Shown: positions 1-11,889, counted from the stretch's first letter. The stretch is 64,000 bases of DNA from JANMCE01 sp031410595 (GCA_031410595.1 JANNZM010000143.1:1-64000); one strand, 5' to 3'. Numbers and translations: made by a program. The notes: a model not told the origin generated them from the letters alone.

Positions 1-341
1 TTCTTGACGCCGACGGCTATGTCAAGCTTCACCGGACGATGGGAACTGGCGTTGCTTCGATGTCAGGTTTCAGCCTGACAACGCCCGGGCTCGGCTTGTA
101 CGCCTCAGCCTTCATCGAAGACTATGCCGTGATACAACGCAGCGTGATCAGCCAGCTCGTCGGAGGACCCGAGCAGGGCAGCGACAAGGAAATTGCCAGC
201 CGCGCTGACACTCCTCGTCTGCTCGTGGTCCACATTCTGAGGTTGCTCGATCGGCAAAGTCTCTTGAGACTGTCCAGCTCGTCCGGGCCAACGACGCGCT
301 ACTACAACGTGTCGCCAAAGCTTCGCCGCCTCATCCGTTGA
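1..341 (+). CDS. Hypothetical protein, C-terminal part (5' end outside window)
   Basis: The reading frame is open from the window edge (LDADGYVKLHR precedes the first Met at base 39) to a TGA at 339-341, so only the C-terminal 110 or so residues are seen. The last 50 residues, with RLLVVHILRLLDRQSLLRL followed by a YYNVSPKLRRLIR tail, have the helix-helix-strand look of a winged-helix fold, but I do not recognise a family. If the gene starts at base 39 it would be a complete 100-residue protein; the open upstream frame makes a longer gene more likely. Confidence 0.5.
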   Translation, partial: LDADGYVKLHRTMGTGVASMSGFSLTTPGLGLYASAFIEDYAVIQRSVISQLVGGPEQGSDKEIASRADTPRLLVVHILRLLDRQSLLRLSSSSGPTTRYYNVSPKLRRLIR

Positions 342-460
342 GCTACCCGAGTTCCGCGAACGGCTCGTCGTTCGTTCGGTGAGGCGCCGCCAAGGAGAGC
401 ATCCTGCTACACCCCGATGGCCTACGGTGACGTGCGCCAAGCAGAAGGGACACGACAAGC

Positions 461-2829
<2,369 letters not shown>

Positions 2830-2845
<16 letters not shown>

Positions 2846-4407
2846 ACGCGACCCTCACGTTCAAGCACCGCCTTGGCTGCGTTGTGGCCGGGGATGCCGC
2901 TGACTGCCCCACCTCGAATCGCTCCCGCTCCACAGATGAACACGTTGGCATGGTCGGTCTCGACGCCCCACCGGCCGACCTGGTCGTCAGACACTGCGAA
3001 CGGCCACCTGAGCGGCCGGTGGAAGATGTTGCCCCGGGGAAGGTTGACCGAGTGCTCCAGATCGAGCGGCGACTTCACTTCCACACACGGCTGGCCGTTG
3101 ACGTCGATGGCCAGGCACTCCTCGATGGGGTCAACGAGATAGGCGTTCAAACCGGCCAACGAGCGGGCCAATGCAACGCTGCGCATGGTGTCGTGGTCGG
3201 CGTCAAACAGCGCGGCTGGTGCGTGCAGACCAAAGAGAGTAAGCGTCTGGTGGCCGCTGCGACGGAGGTCGTCACCGAGGATCGACGGGTCGGTCAACGT
3301 GTGGCAATACACCTCGCCGGGAAGTATGTCGGGCAGTATTCCCGCGGCCGCAGCGTCGTAGGCTGTCTGCAGCTGCATGGCCGATTCGTCGATGTGGAAG
3401 GTTCCCGCGAAGGCTTGGATCGGGTCGGCACCGGACTTCAACCGGGGAAGCTTGCGCAGCAGCATGTTGATCTTGAGTTGGCACCCTTCCACCGTTGCAT
3501 CGGCAACCGGATCATCGCCAAGCAGCCGCGACAACACCTTGGGAGCCGCGTTCGACAGCACGTACGAAGCACTCACTCGACGACCATCGGCGAGTTCGAC
3601 TTCGGCCGCCTTGCCGTCTGTCCTCAGCGCGCTCACCGGGGCCGAGGTCTGCACCTCAACACCGAGTCCCAGGCACGACGAGAGCAGCGCTTCCACCAGC
3701 GCGCCCATGCCGCCGATGGGCACCTTCCACTCCCCAGTACCGTTGCCGACCACGTGATAAAGGAAGCAGCGGTTGCCGAGCAGGCTCGGGTCGTGGGCGT
3801 GCGTGAACGAGCCGATCAATGCGTCGGTGAGCACCACGCCCTGCACCACGTCATCGGTGAAATGCGCCTCGATGGTTTCGCCGATCGGGCGTTCCATCAT
3901 CGAGTCCCACAGGGCGTCGTCATCGAGTCGACTTCGCATCTCATCGCGACTGCGGAGGGGTTCAAGCAGCGTGGGCGCGATCGCTTCGGCGACGCGCGTG
4001 CAATCGTCGTAGAACGACTGCCATTGCTTCCACTCGGTGTCGCCACCGGTCAGTGCTCGGAACGAGGCGGCCGTTTCGTCGTCGGTAGCCGCGCCGCGGC
4101 CGACGAAGAGCCCGGTGTCGTGACCGTTGCGAGACACGGGTGTATACGACGAGACGCTGCGTGACGCGCAGGTGAAGGGCAGGTCGAGTTCGCCAACGAT
4201 CTGGTCGGGCAGCAGCGAGACAAGGTACGAATAGCGCGACAACCGGGCGTCCATGCCGGGGAAGGTACGCACGCTGGCAGTGGCACCGCCGAGGGTGTCG
4301 AGCGCTTCCAGTACCAGCACCGACTTCCCGGCCCGGCCCAGGTAGGCGGCGGCGACAAGCCCGTTGTGGCCTCCACCGATTATGACGACGTCGTAGCGAT
4401 CTTTCAT
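2830..4407 (-). CDS. FAD-dependent oxidoreductase, phytoene desaturase / PYROXD2-like
   Basis: 525 residues. The N-terminus YDVVIIGGGHNGLVAAAYLG is a Rossmann dinucleotide-binding motif followed by an acidic residue (VLVLEA) for FAD ribose binding. The C-terminal GAGAIRGGAVSGIPGHNAA is the second FAD-contacting stretch typical of the phytoene-dehydrogenase/CrtI-like amine oxidase group. No carotenoid genes lie nearby, so the substrate is unknown and the PYROXD2-like label is safer than CrtI. The start ATG is at 4407, divergent from the D-threonine-aldolase-like gene with about 40 bases between starts. Confidence 0.85.
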
Positions 4408-4447
4408 CGTGCCTCAGCGTACGGGTGAGCCACGTAGCCTGACGAAC

Positions 4448-5458
4448 GTGCCCAGCATCCATGACCTGCCCACCCCTTCCCTCATCGTTCATGCTGACGC
4501 GCTCGAACACAACCTCTTCACTATGGCTGCGCTGCGTCCGGGCTCGCTGTTGCGGCCTCACGTCAAAGCTCACAAATGCACAACGCTTGCCGCCGAACAA
4601 GCGCGTCACGGCCATCGCTCATTCACCTGTGCCACGCCACGAGAGGTGCTCGGCATGGTGGAAGCAGGCCTCGGCCAAGACCTGCTGCTCGCCAATGAGA
4701 CGGTCAATCCGTGGCGGCTCGCGGCGATGGCGTTTGTGCAGGATGAGGCGCGCGTCACCGTCGCGGTCGACTCCGAGGTCACGATTGATGCGGCGGCGAA
4801 GGCCGGCATTCGTGAGGTGCTGATCGATGTGAACATCGGCCTCCCCCGCTGTGGTTGCCCGCCCGACCAGGCCGCCCGGCTGGCCGACTACGCGCGTGCG
4901 AAAGGCCTGACTGTGCGGGGCGTGATGGGCTACGAGGGCCATCTCATGATGGAGCTCGATCACGAAACGCAGAAGGCCAAGGTCGATGCTGCGGTCGATC
5001 TCCTGATGGCCGCCCACGCCGCGGTAGGAGGCGAGTTGGTGAGCTCGGGCGGCACCGGCACCTATCATCTGCACGACCGCGTCGATGAGGTCCAGGCGGG
5101 CAGTTACGCGTTGATGGACACGCAATACATGACGCGCGATCAGCCGTTCCGACAGGCGCTCTTTCTGTGGGCGACAGTGATTGCGGTGACGCCCGATTGG
5201 GCCGTGTGCGACGCCGGTCTGAAGTCATTGGCTATGGATCACGGGAACCCAACCATTGCCGATGCTGCCGTCTGGTTCTGCTCGGACGAACACGTCACCT
5301 TTGCCCCAACGGGTGGAACGGGATCGTTGCAGGTCGGCCAAGGCATCGCGGTCACCCCCGCCCACGTCGACCCCACCGTGGCCATGCACGAGTTCCTCCA
5401 TGTCGTCAGCGGCGAAGACGTCATCGATTCATGGCCGATCGACCTACGCGGCTGGTGA
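4448..5458 (+). CDS. D-threonine aldolase / DSD1-like PLP protein (alanine racemase fold)
   Basis: About 336 residues from GTG 4448. The N-terminus DLPTPSLIV, then RPHVKAHK with the PLP-binding lysine, and a C-terminal D-serine-dehydratase-like metal region (DEHVTFAP, with the histidine and acidic residues usual for metal binding) place it in the fold-type III D-threonine aldolase / D-serine dehydratase family. An upstream in-frame ATG at 4409 lies one base from the divergent gene. I prefer GTG 4448 because conserved sequence begins there and a TAGCCT box ends 7 bases before it. It likely cleaves a D-3-hydroxy amino acid; the exact substrate cannot be read from sequence. Confidence 0.82.
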   Translation: MPSIHDLPTPSLIVHADALEHNLFTMAALRPGSLLRPHVKAHKCTTLAAEQARHGHRSFTCATPREVLGMVEAGLGQDLLLANETVNPWRLAAMAFVQDEARVTVAVDSEVTIDAAAKAGIREVLIDVNIGLPRCGCPPDQAARLADYARAKGLTVRGVMGYEGHLMMELDHETQKAKVDAAVDLLMAAHAAVGGELVSSGGTGTYHLHDRVDEVQAGSYALMDTQYMTRDQPFRQALFLWATVIAVTPDWAVCDAGLKSLAMDHGNPTIADAAVWFCSDEHVTFAPTGGTGSLQVGQGIAVTPAHVDPTVAMHEFLHVVSGEDVIDSWPIDLRGW

Positions 5459-5474
5459 CCAAACGGCCGCACCG

Positions 5475-6074
5475 TCAGCCAGACGGGATGTGATGATCGC
5501 GAAGCGCCGCTAAAAGCGCCCGGAAGGCCCGGCCACGGTGACTCATGTGGTGCTTCTCGTCCTCGTCCATGGCGGAAAACGTGCGGCCTCCGCCTTCACC
5601 TGGGATGAACAGCGGGTCGTAACCGAAGCCGCGCCCGGCCCGCTCCTCCTCGGCGATGAAACCGTGGCACACACCCTGTACGGCCAGTTCGTGACCATCG
5701 GGATACGCCACCAACACGACGGTCCGGAAGCTGGCTGTGCGCTGCTCCATCGGCACACCAACAAGTGCGGCGAGCATCTTGGCCCGGTTGTCGGCATAGC
5801 TGGCGTCGGGCCCGGCGAAGTAGGCCGTTTCCACGCCCGGCTCGCCACCGAGCGCATCCACGAACAGGCCAGTGTCGTCAGCGACCGACGGTAGCCCGCT
5901 GGCCGCGCAGATAGCCCGAGCCTTCAGGCGTGCGTTCCCGATCAAACTGGTTGCATCCTCTACTACTTCCGGGACGTCGTCGGGGCGGGGAAGCAGTTCA
6001 ACCGCGCCGTTCAGAATGATCCGTATTTCGGCCACCTTGTCGGGGTTGGCCGACGCGCACACCAGTCGCATCAT
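5475..6074 (-). CDS. rdgB: XTP/dITP diphosphatase (non-canonical purine NTP pyrophosphatase)
   Basis: 199 residues. RdgB/Ham1 family: the N-terminal SANPDKVAEI stretch contacts the triphosphate, DDTGLFVDAL is the acidic motif, and GRGFGYDPLF the conserved centre. It hydrolyses ITP, dITP and XTP to monophosphates, keeping deaminated purines out of nucleic acids. It overlaps the end of rph by four bases (ATGA), the usual actinobacterial order, so the two are translationally coupled. The start is ATG-ATG at 6074/6071; the first is chosen because it gives the overlap. Confidence 0.95.
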   Translation of the reverse strand: MMRLVCASANPDKVAEIRIILNGAVELLPRPDDVPEVVEDATSLIGNARLKARAICAASGLPSVADDTGLFVDALGGEPGVETAYFAGPDASYADNRAKMLAALVGVPMEQRTASFRTVVLVAYPDGHELAVQGVCHGFIAEEERAGRGFGYDPLFIPGEGGGRTFSAMDEDEKHHMSHRGRAFRALLAALRDHHIPSG

Positions 6075-6820
6075 CGTTTGGCGGGCGGGACCGCGATCAT
6101 CTCGGTCTGCAAGGCAAAGATCTCGGCCAGCCCGCCCTCGGCTAGGCCGAGCAGCGCGTCGAGTTCGCTGCGACTAAACGGCGCTCCCTCAGCGGTGCCC
6201 TGCACTTCGACAAAGTTGGACTCGGTCCCACCGAACGGCCGCACCATTACCACGTTCATGTCGGTCTGGGCCTTCACATCTTCCACGTATGGAAGATCAA
6301 GCCGGGGCTCACCGTCGATGACGCCAACGCTGATGGCCGCGCACAAAGAGTGCAGCGGATGCTTGGGGATTTTGTTGGCCATCACGACGCGGGTGAGGGC
6401 GTCGTGCAGCGCGAGATAGCCGCCGCAGATCGACGCGGTGCGGGTGCCGCCATCGGCCTGCAACACATCACAGTCGACAATGACCTGACGCTCACCGAGG
6501 GCCTTCATGTCGCACACGCCCCGCAGTGCCCGACCGATGAGGCGTTGAATTTCGACCGTGCGACCCTGCTGCTTGCCCTTGGCGGCCTCGCGGTCGACGC
6601 GCTCGGGTGATGAGCCGGGAAGCATCGAGTATTCGGCCGTCACCCAGCCCTTTCCTTTACCCTTCATCCAGCGGGGCACATCTTCATCAATGCTGGCGGT
6701 GCACAGCACGCGGGTCTTTCCGAAGGACACCAGGATGCTGCCGGCCGCCATTTCGGTGTAGTCACGCTCGAAAGTGATGGGGCGCAGTTCGTTGGATTGG
6801 CGTCCGTCGGGGCGGGGCAT
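6071..6820 (-). CDS. rph: Ribonuclease PH
   Basis: 249 residues, normal length. RPDGRQSNELRPI at the N-terminus, PRWMKGKGKGWVTAEYSMLP and the RTVEIQRLIGRALR phosphate-binding region are diagnostic. It trims the 3' tail of tRNA precursors using phosphate. A strong Shine-Dalgarno (GAGGAG) lies just before ATG 6820. It is the first gene of an rph-rdgB operon and divergent from murL across 108 bases. Confidence 0.96.
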   Translation of the reverse strand: MPRPDGRQSNELRPITFERDYTEMAAGSILVSFGKTRVLCTASIDEDVPRWMKGKGKGWVTAEYSMLPGSSPERVDREAAKGKQQGRTVEIQRLIGRALRGVCDMKALGERQVIVDCDVLQADGGTRTASICGGYLALHDALTRVVMANKIPKHPLHSLCAAISVGVIDGEPRLDLPYVEDVKAQTDMNVVMVRPFGGTESNFVEVQGTAEGAPFSRSELDALLGLAEGGLAEIFALQTEMIAVPPAKR

Positions 6821-6928
6821 TCAGACTCCTCAGATGGGACGGCTGCCACACGGCGAGACCGGACGCAATGACTGCGGTCGCCCTACGATATTCGATATGC
6901 CGCGCCAGCCACTGGTTCCGATTCTCCT

Positions 6929-8248
6929 GTGACGTATACGCGCGATTCATTTGCAGCCTTCCGGGTGCTGCCCTGGACCGTTGACGGTGAGACGCTCACG
7001 CTGCGCTATTCCCTCGACCACGGTATCGAATTTGTCGAGACCCTTGGCTTCCCGACGGCCGTTGACATCACTCGACCGGGGGTTCTGGCGGCCATCGATC
7101 TGCTCGCAGCAGTTGCCGGAGTGAGCTATTTCAAAGTTGCCAGTCCGCATCGCATTGCGTTGGAAGGCGAACCTCTAACCAACGACGGTCTTCAGCTGCT
7201 GCACCGCCTCTATGACGACGGCTTGCGTGAGTACGCCTATCGCAACGAACTGCCGGTTCCGTTTGAAACCACCATTGAGAACGCGGGCCGACCGCCGACG
7301 TTGCCGATGCGACCAAAACCGTTCCGAGGCAGCATCCTGTTACCGATGGGCGGCGGACGAGACTCGGGGTTGGTTGCCAGCCTCATACGCCACCGTGACC
7401 CCACGTTGATGAGCGTCGGCGAGAACAGCTACGTGGCTCACCTCGCCTTCGAGCTACAACTCCGCTACTTCGTGGTCACTCGGTCGATCTCGCCCAACAT
7501 CGCCGAACTCAATAAGGGCGAAGCAATGAACGGACACGTCCCGGTGACGGCTATCAATTCGCTCGTCGCCATCGTTGCCGCGCTCCTAACCGACCACGAC
7601 ACCGTTGCCATGGCGAACGAATCATCAGCCTCAAGCCCCACCATCACACTTCGAAATGGTTGCACAATCAACCATCAGTACAGCAAGTCCTTCGAGGTCG
7701 AGCTCTTAATGAACGCAGCCCTCAAGGCATCGAAGATCGCCGTCGACTACTTCTCAGCCGTGAGGCCCTACGGCGAATTGGCCATCGCCAAGGCGTTTGC
7801 CACCAAGCCCGAACTGTTCCCGCTCATCATGAGTTGCAACCGCGCCTTCGTTCGAGATCCTGCGCAACGCAGTAACGGCTGGTGCGGCCGGTGCGCCAAG
7901 TGCCGGTTCGTCTTTCTTACCCTGGCCCCATTCACCACACCGAAACAACTCAAGGCCATGTTCGGTCGGGACCTGCTCAACTCCGCCGACGGGTGGGACG
8001 CAGCCGGGTTTGCCGCGCTGCTCCTCGATGATCGCCCGTTCGATTGCGTGGGAGAAGTCGCCGAGGTGCGCCTGGCCATTGGCTTGTTGGCGGCATCGCC
8101 CGAGTGGAGCAACCACCCTGGCGTGCAGTCGCTGATGAAGCTCGTTCCACCCCTCGACAAGGTGAAGCTGGCCGACTCGCTCGCGCCGAAGCCAGAACAC
8201 AACGTGCCCGCCGCGATCTTGGCTGACATCACTCCCGCCTTCACATGA
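6929..8248 (+). CDS. murL: UDP-MurNAc-L-Ala-L-Glu epimerase
   Basis: 439 residues from GTG 6929. MurL-type features: a PP-loop-like LLPMGGGRDSGLVASLI near residue 133, which fits ATP use, and a CGRCAKCRF cysteine cluster near residue 314. In the described pathway MurL inverts the terminal L-Glu of UDP-MurNAc-L-Ala-L-Glu to D-Glu, so the cell can build peptidoglycan without glutamate racemase. The next gene, a MurD-type ligase, overlaps by four bases (ATGA), the expected partner arrangement. The divergent leader holds a CGATAT-T-CGATAT direct repeat at 6886-6898 of unknown meaning. Confidence 0.88.
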   Translation: MTYTRDSFAAFRVLPWTVDGETLTLRYSLDHGIEFVETLGFPTAVDITRPGVLAAIDLLAAVAGVSYFKVASPHRIALEGEPLTNDGLQLLHRLYDDGLREYAYRNELPVPFETTIENAGRPPTLPMRPKPFRGSILLPMGGGRDSGLVASLIRHRDPTLMSVGENSYVAHLAFELQLRYFVVTRSISPNIAELNKGEAMNGHVPVTAINSLVAIVAALLTDHDTVAMANESSASSPTITLRNGCTINHQYSKSFEVELLMNAALKASKIAVDYFSAVRPYGELAIAKAFATKPELFPLIMSCNRAFVRDPAQRSNGWCGRCAKCRFVFLTLAPFTTPKQLKAMFGRDLLNSADGWDAAGFAALLLDDRPFDCVGEVAEVRLAIGLLAASPEWSNHPGVQSLMKLVPPLDKVKLADSLAPKPEHNVPAAILADITPAFT

Positions 8249-9579
8249 GCCGATGGGGATTGCGCGATCTGGTCGATCGACGCCTCGTGGTGTGGGGCGC
8301 CGGCCTTGACGGCGCGGCGACCATTGCTCACCTCTCGGGTCGAAACGACATCTGCCTCGTCGTCGATGACCCCGACACGAACGGTCCCGCTCAGGAACTC
8401 GCAGCCTCGTTCGGGATAGTGCTTTCCTCACCAACAGCCGCGGTGTTGTCGACCGCAGACCTGATCATCCGCGCTCCTGGTGTCCCCCGATACCGAAGCG
8501 AGTTAGTGGGTCTGCCCTCGTCCAACTTGGCGGCGCTTTGGATGGCCGATGATCACGCCGGGACCATCGTCGGCGTGACCGGCACGAAGGGAAAGAGCAC
8601 CACATCGCACCTCACCGCGTTACTACTGCGGGCCGACGGTCATGTGGCCAACCTCGGCGGCAACATCGGCGTGCCGGTGCTCGAACTCGATGAGGCGGCC
8701 TCCTTTCATGTCGTGGAGATCTCCAGCTACATGGCAGCCGACATGCAGCGGTCACCCGATGTCGGCGTGCTGACCAATCTGGGTGAAGACCACCTCACGT
8801 GGCACGGCTCCGTCGAGCGATATCACGCCGACAAGCTCAACCTCTTCGCCCATGATCGTTTGCGCCGCTTGATCGTGTCGGGCGCCGATCAGGCAGCGGT
8901 CACTGCCACGTCAGGGTTCCCGAACCGATTGTTGAGCGGCACCGCCGGATGGATCGTGGGTGAGTCATCGGTGTCGCACGCCGGCCACGGCCTGGCCATT
9001 GATTTGTCCGGCACCCCGCTGACTCGTAACCACTTTGCCCTCGACTTGTGCGTGGCACTGACCGCAGTGGAGGAGGCGTCGGGGTCGGTACCGTCTCGCG
9101 CTGCGATCGAGAGGGTCGTCGCCAGCTACACCACGCTCCCCTCCCGCCTGGAACCCGTCGCCACTGTTGACGGCGTGGAGTACATCGACGATGCCCTCGC
9201 CAGCAATCCGTTCGGCGCATGCGCGGCCCTAGCCGCCTACCCCGACCGGCCCGTCGTCATCCTGCTCGGCGGCCAGGATCGCGGGGTTGACCTCGCTCCG
9301 TTGATATCCGTCATCCAAGAACGCCGCGCGCCGATCTCGATCGTGTTGTTTTCGCAGACCCTTGACCGCATGGCCGTCGCGTTCAGCGACGCGGGCGTCG
9401 CGTTCGAGCGCTACGACGGTGACGACCTCGACGGCCCCGTTCGCCTCGCTCACCAGTTGGCCAGCCCCGGCACCGTCGTGCTGTTCTCCCCCGCCGTCCC
9501 CACACCCACCTCGATGGGCAACTACGCCGACCGCAGCCGAGCGTTCAAAGCCGCCGTCGCCTCACTGGCCCAGGGCTGA
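8245..9579 (+). CDS. murD2: MurD2-type ligase: UDP-MurNAc-L-alanine--L-glutamate ligase
   Basis: 444 residues. Mur ligase family: the ATP-binding loop GVTGTKGKSTTSHL at about residues 110-123, central VLTNLGEDHLTWHGS, and a C-terminal domain with PSRLEPV and LGGQDRGVDL. Start ATG 8245 overlaps the murL stop (ATGA). Family and pairing with murL indicate the L-glutamate-adding MurD2 variant rather than classical D-Glu-adding MurD; this substrate assignment rests on context, since both share motifs. It acts in the cytoplasm in peptidoglycan precursor synthesis. Confidence 0.87.
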   Translation: MSRWGLRDLVDRRLVVWGAGLDGAATIAHLSGRNDICLVVDDPDTNGPAQELAASFGIVLSSPTAAVLSTADLIIRAPGVPRYRSELVGLPSSNLAALWMADDHAGTIVGVTGTKGKSTTSHLTALLLRADGHVANLGGNIGVPVLELDEAASFHVVEISSYMAADMQRSPDVGVLTNLGEDHLTWHGSVERYHADKLNLFAHDRLRRLIVSGADQAAVTATSGFPNRLLSGTAGWIVGESSVSHAGHGLAIDLSGTPLTRNHFALDLCVALTAVEEASGSVPSRAAIERVVASYTTLPSRLEPVATVDGVEYIDDALASNPFGACAALAAYPDRPVVILLGGQDRGVDLAPLISVIQERRAPISIVLFSQTLDRMAVAFSDAGVAFERYDGDDLDGPVRLAHQLASPGTVVLFSPAVPTPTSMGNYADRSRAFKAAVASLAQG

Positions 9580-9927
9580 CTCTGCAAGTACCTCGTAACG
9601 CTGCTTCACCAGGACTCCTGCTCGGCGCTCGCATCGAGGGGTGCTTTGAAACGGGCCCGATGTTCTACATGCCGGGCGTGCGTCCGCTCGGCTATTCAGG
9701 CGCAGGTGCGCTCGACATCTTCTGCGGGCATCCGGTCATATGTGGCGAGTCCATCAGCCTTATCGCTGCACTGCAATGCACCGCTTCTAACCGGCTCTTG
9801 TGGTGCACTCGGATGCAGCGATAAGCCTGACGAGGCCGAAACTGTTTCCCGCCGGCGGTTAGCCGGGGCGGGGCTCCAGCCTGCCGTTCGTGAGCGCAAA
9901 CGCGGCGCGATAGCAGCGTGGCGGACA
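9580..9927. other. Intergenic region between convergent murD2 and cysM
   Basis: 348 bases with no convincing gene. The only structure seen is the long imperfect hairpin listed separately at 9759-9825. Open frames crossing this stretch run antisense into cysM and lack any recognisable protein pattern. Confidence 0.6.
9759..9825. repeat. Long inverted repeat / hairpin between convergent genes
   Basis: CTTATCGCTGCA (9759-9770) is repeated in perfect inverse as TGCAGCGATAAG (9814-9825). Inside it a second pair, TGCACC (9777-9782) and GGTGCA (9802-9807), also matches, separated from the outer stem by an internal loop. Its position between two convergent gene ends suits a bidirectional terminator or a mobile palindromic element; no T-tract follows either arm, so a classical intrinsic terminator is not shown. 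Confidence 0.6.
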
Positions 9928-10878
9928 TCAGAAGTAGATGATCTGCTCGGCTTTGGCTTCGGCGGCGTCCAGGTCGTCGGTGTAGGCGCCGGTGGAGAGG
10001 TACTTCCAACCGCCATCGCACACGATGAACACGATGGTGCCCTCGTCGATTTCCGTCGCCACCTTGGCCGCTCCGGCCATAGCCGCACCCGCCGAAATGC
10101 CGGCGAAGATGCCGCACTCGGCCACCAGACGGCGGGTCCATTCCAGCGACTCACGCGGCCGCACCACGCGCTTGCGGTCGAGCAGTTGGAGACCGTGCCA
10201 GTTGTCGAAGATCGGCGGTACGTAGCCCTCATCGAGGTTGCGTAGACCTTCGACGCGCTCGCCGAGCGGCGGCTCGATGGAGATCAGCTTCACGCTCGGC
10301 TTCACTTCTTTCAGGTACTTGCCGACACCCATGAGCGTGCCCGACGTTCCGAGGCCAGCCACGAAGTGGGTGATCTCGGGGCAGTCGCGCCAGATCTCGG
10401 GGCCGGTGCCCTCGTAGTGGGCCATGGGGTTGGCATCGTTCGCATACTGGTAGAGGAACGCCCATTCCGGATGCTCGGCTGCCATCACTTTGGCTCGGGC
10501 GACCGCACCGTTGGAGCCTTCGCCACCCGGCGTCAGGATGACTTCGGCACCGAACACTTCGAGCATCTGCCGACGCTCGATAGAGACGCTTTCGGGCATG
10601 AGAATCCTGATCGGATAACCCCGAAGCTGCGCAATGGCCGCCATCGCGATGCCGGTGTTGCCCGACGACGGTTCGATGATGGTCTGGCCGGGCTTGAGGC
10701 GACCGTCTTTCTCGGCCGTCTCGATCATGGACTTGGCGATGCGGTCCTTCACCGACCCGAACGGGTTCTGCATCTCCATTTTGCCGAGAATGCGCACGTT
10801 TGAGTTGGGTGAAAGGTTGCTGACATCCACGAGCGGGGTGTTCCCGATCATGTCCAAGACGTTTTCGTAGATGGGCAT
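9928..10878 (-). CDS. cysM: Cysteine synthase, CysM type (likely CysO-dependent)
   Basis: 316 residues, fold-type II PLP enzyme. NPFGSVKDRIA carries the PLP lysine, PSSGNTGIA binds the substrate carboxylate, and GLGTSGTLMGVG binds the phosphate. The C-terminal GGWKYLSTGAYTDDLD closely matches my memory of mycobacterial CysM, which makes cysteine from O-phosphoserine and thiocarboxylated CysO. The next gene upstream on the same strand is a Mec-like CysO-cysteine hydrolase, supporting that pathway over CysK. No cysO lies between them; a candidate is at 33023-33283. Confidence 0.88.
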   Translation of the reverse strand: MPIYENVLDMIGNTPLVDVSNLSPNSNVRILGKMEMQNPFGSVKDRIAKSMIETAEKDGRLKPGQTIIEPSSGNTGIAMAAIAQLRGYPIRILMPESVSIERRQMLEVFGAEVILTPGGEGSNGAVARAKVMAAEHPEWAFLYQYANDANPMAHYEGTGPEIWRDCPEITHFVAGLGTSGTLMGVGKYLKEVKPSVKLISIEPPLGERVEGLRNLDEGYVPPIFDNWHGLQLLDRKRVVRPRESLEWTRRLVAECGIFAGISAGAAMAGAAKVATEIDEGTIVFIVCDGGWKYLSTGAYTDDLDAAEAKAEQIIYF

Positions 10879-10965
10879 AACGCCTCCAAGGCCACTAATC
10901 CCGAGTTCTCTGATCAGAATTGTAGCGAACTCAACCCCAAACCACTACGTCACAGGAACCGCCCA

Positions 10966-11370
10966 CTACCGCAGCAGCGTGACGGGTTCTTCTTCGACAG
11001 TGCCGTCCACCAGGTGGTAGCTGCGCACGACTGGCGCGTCACGCTTGAGGCTGACGATCAGGTAGTGCCAGGTGGGGTCGGGGGCTTGGTTGATATCAGT
11101 GGGGCTCGGGTAAGCCTCGGTGTGGGTGTGGCTGTGCATGACGCCGATGATCTCCAGACCTTGGTCCTCCGCGTCACGCTCGGCTCGCAGGTGTTCCCGG
11201 CCGTCGATCGAGTACACCTTGGCTGACTCGGCCACGTTGGTGCACGGGTAGAACAGGGTGACGTCGCCCGTTGCCGGGTCGCCGCCCATCAGGCCGCACG
11301 CCTCCAACGGATACTGGTCGTAGGCGAGGGCCACCATGCGGGCGTGGACGTCGGGTGTGATTCGGATCAT
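10966..11370 (-). CDS. mec: Mec-like Mov34/MPN/PAD-1 metallopeptidase ([CysO]-cysteine hydrolase)
   Basis: 134 residues from ATG 11370 (MIRITPD). The JAMM zinc motif is complete: an upstream Glu in PLEACGL and HSHTHTEAYPSPTD (HxH, seven residues, S, two residues, D). In mycobacteria Mec releases cysteine from the CysO C-terminus; the adjoining cysM on the same strand, 87 bases downstream, supports the same job. A longer frame to 11535 runs antisense through smpB and its extra residues match nothing, so 11370 is taken as the start. Confidence 0.87.
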   Translation of the reverse strand: MIRITPDVHARMVALAYDQYPLEACGLMGGDPATGDVTLFYPCTNVAESAKVYSIDGREHLRAERDAEDQGLEIIGVMHSHTHTEAYPSPTDINQAPDPTWHYLIVSLKRDAPVVRSYHLVDGTVEEEPVTLLR

Positions 11371-11406
11371 CGGGACGCGAACGTACCCGATACATTGATC
11401 AGCGTT

Positions 11407-11889
11407 ATGGCCTCCCCTGTCACCAAGCCAATCGCATCCAATCGCAAGGCGCGCCATGACTTCACCATTCTCGACGTGTTCGAGGCTGGCATGGTGCTCA
11501 TGGGGTCCGAGGTCAAGAGCCTGCGCGACGGTCACATCCAGCTGGTGGACGCCTACGCCCGCATTGAAGGGCGAGGCGAGGTGTGGCTCGACGGCGTGAA
11601 CATCGCGCCCTACTCACGAGCCCACGGATTCGGCGCACACAGCCCTGATCGCCGTCGTCGGCTCCTGTTGCATAAGAGCGAAATCGAGCGTTTGCGCCAC
11701 CGGATGAACGTCGAGCGCCTCACGCTGGTGCCGCTGTCGATCTACTTCAAAGACGGCCGCGCCAAAGTCGAGTTGGCGCTGTGCAAGGGCAAGACCAAGG
11801 GCGACAAACGCCAGTCGATGGCCGAACGCGACTCGAAGGCCGAGATGGCCAAAGCTATGGGCCGCCAACGCAAAGGCATGACCGGGTAG
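11407..11889 (+). CDS. smpB: SsrA-binding protein SmpB
   Basis: 160 residues. NRKARHDFTILDVFEAGMVL, GSEVKSLRDG and PYSRAHGFGAHSPDRRRRLLLH are the SmpB core, followed by the basic tail KGKTKGDKRQSMAERD. It carries tmRNA into stalled ribosomes for trans-translation; its RNA partner is encoded at 18130-18506. Start ATG 11407 is chosen because the family begins here. A TACATT box ends 10 bases before it, so the mRNA would have only a very short leader. Confidence 0.96.
   Translation: MASPVTKPIASNRKARHDFTILDVFEAGMVLMGSEVKSLRDGHIQLVDAYARIEGRGEVWLDGVNIAPYSRAHGFGAHSPDRRRRLLLHKSEIERLRHRMNVERLTLVPLSIYFKDGRAKVELALCKGKTKGDKRQSMAERDSKAEMAKAMGRQRKGMTG

Noticed and set aside
2884..4164. 426-codon open frame on the plus strand
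   Set aside because: It is antisense to the flavoprotein gene, which has clear FAD motifs; the frame has shadow-type composition and no domain.
9646..10245. 199-codon plus-strand frame after murD2
   Set aside because: It crosses the hairpin and runs antisense through cysM; no protein pattern.
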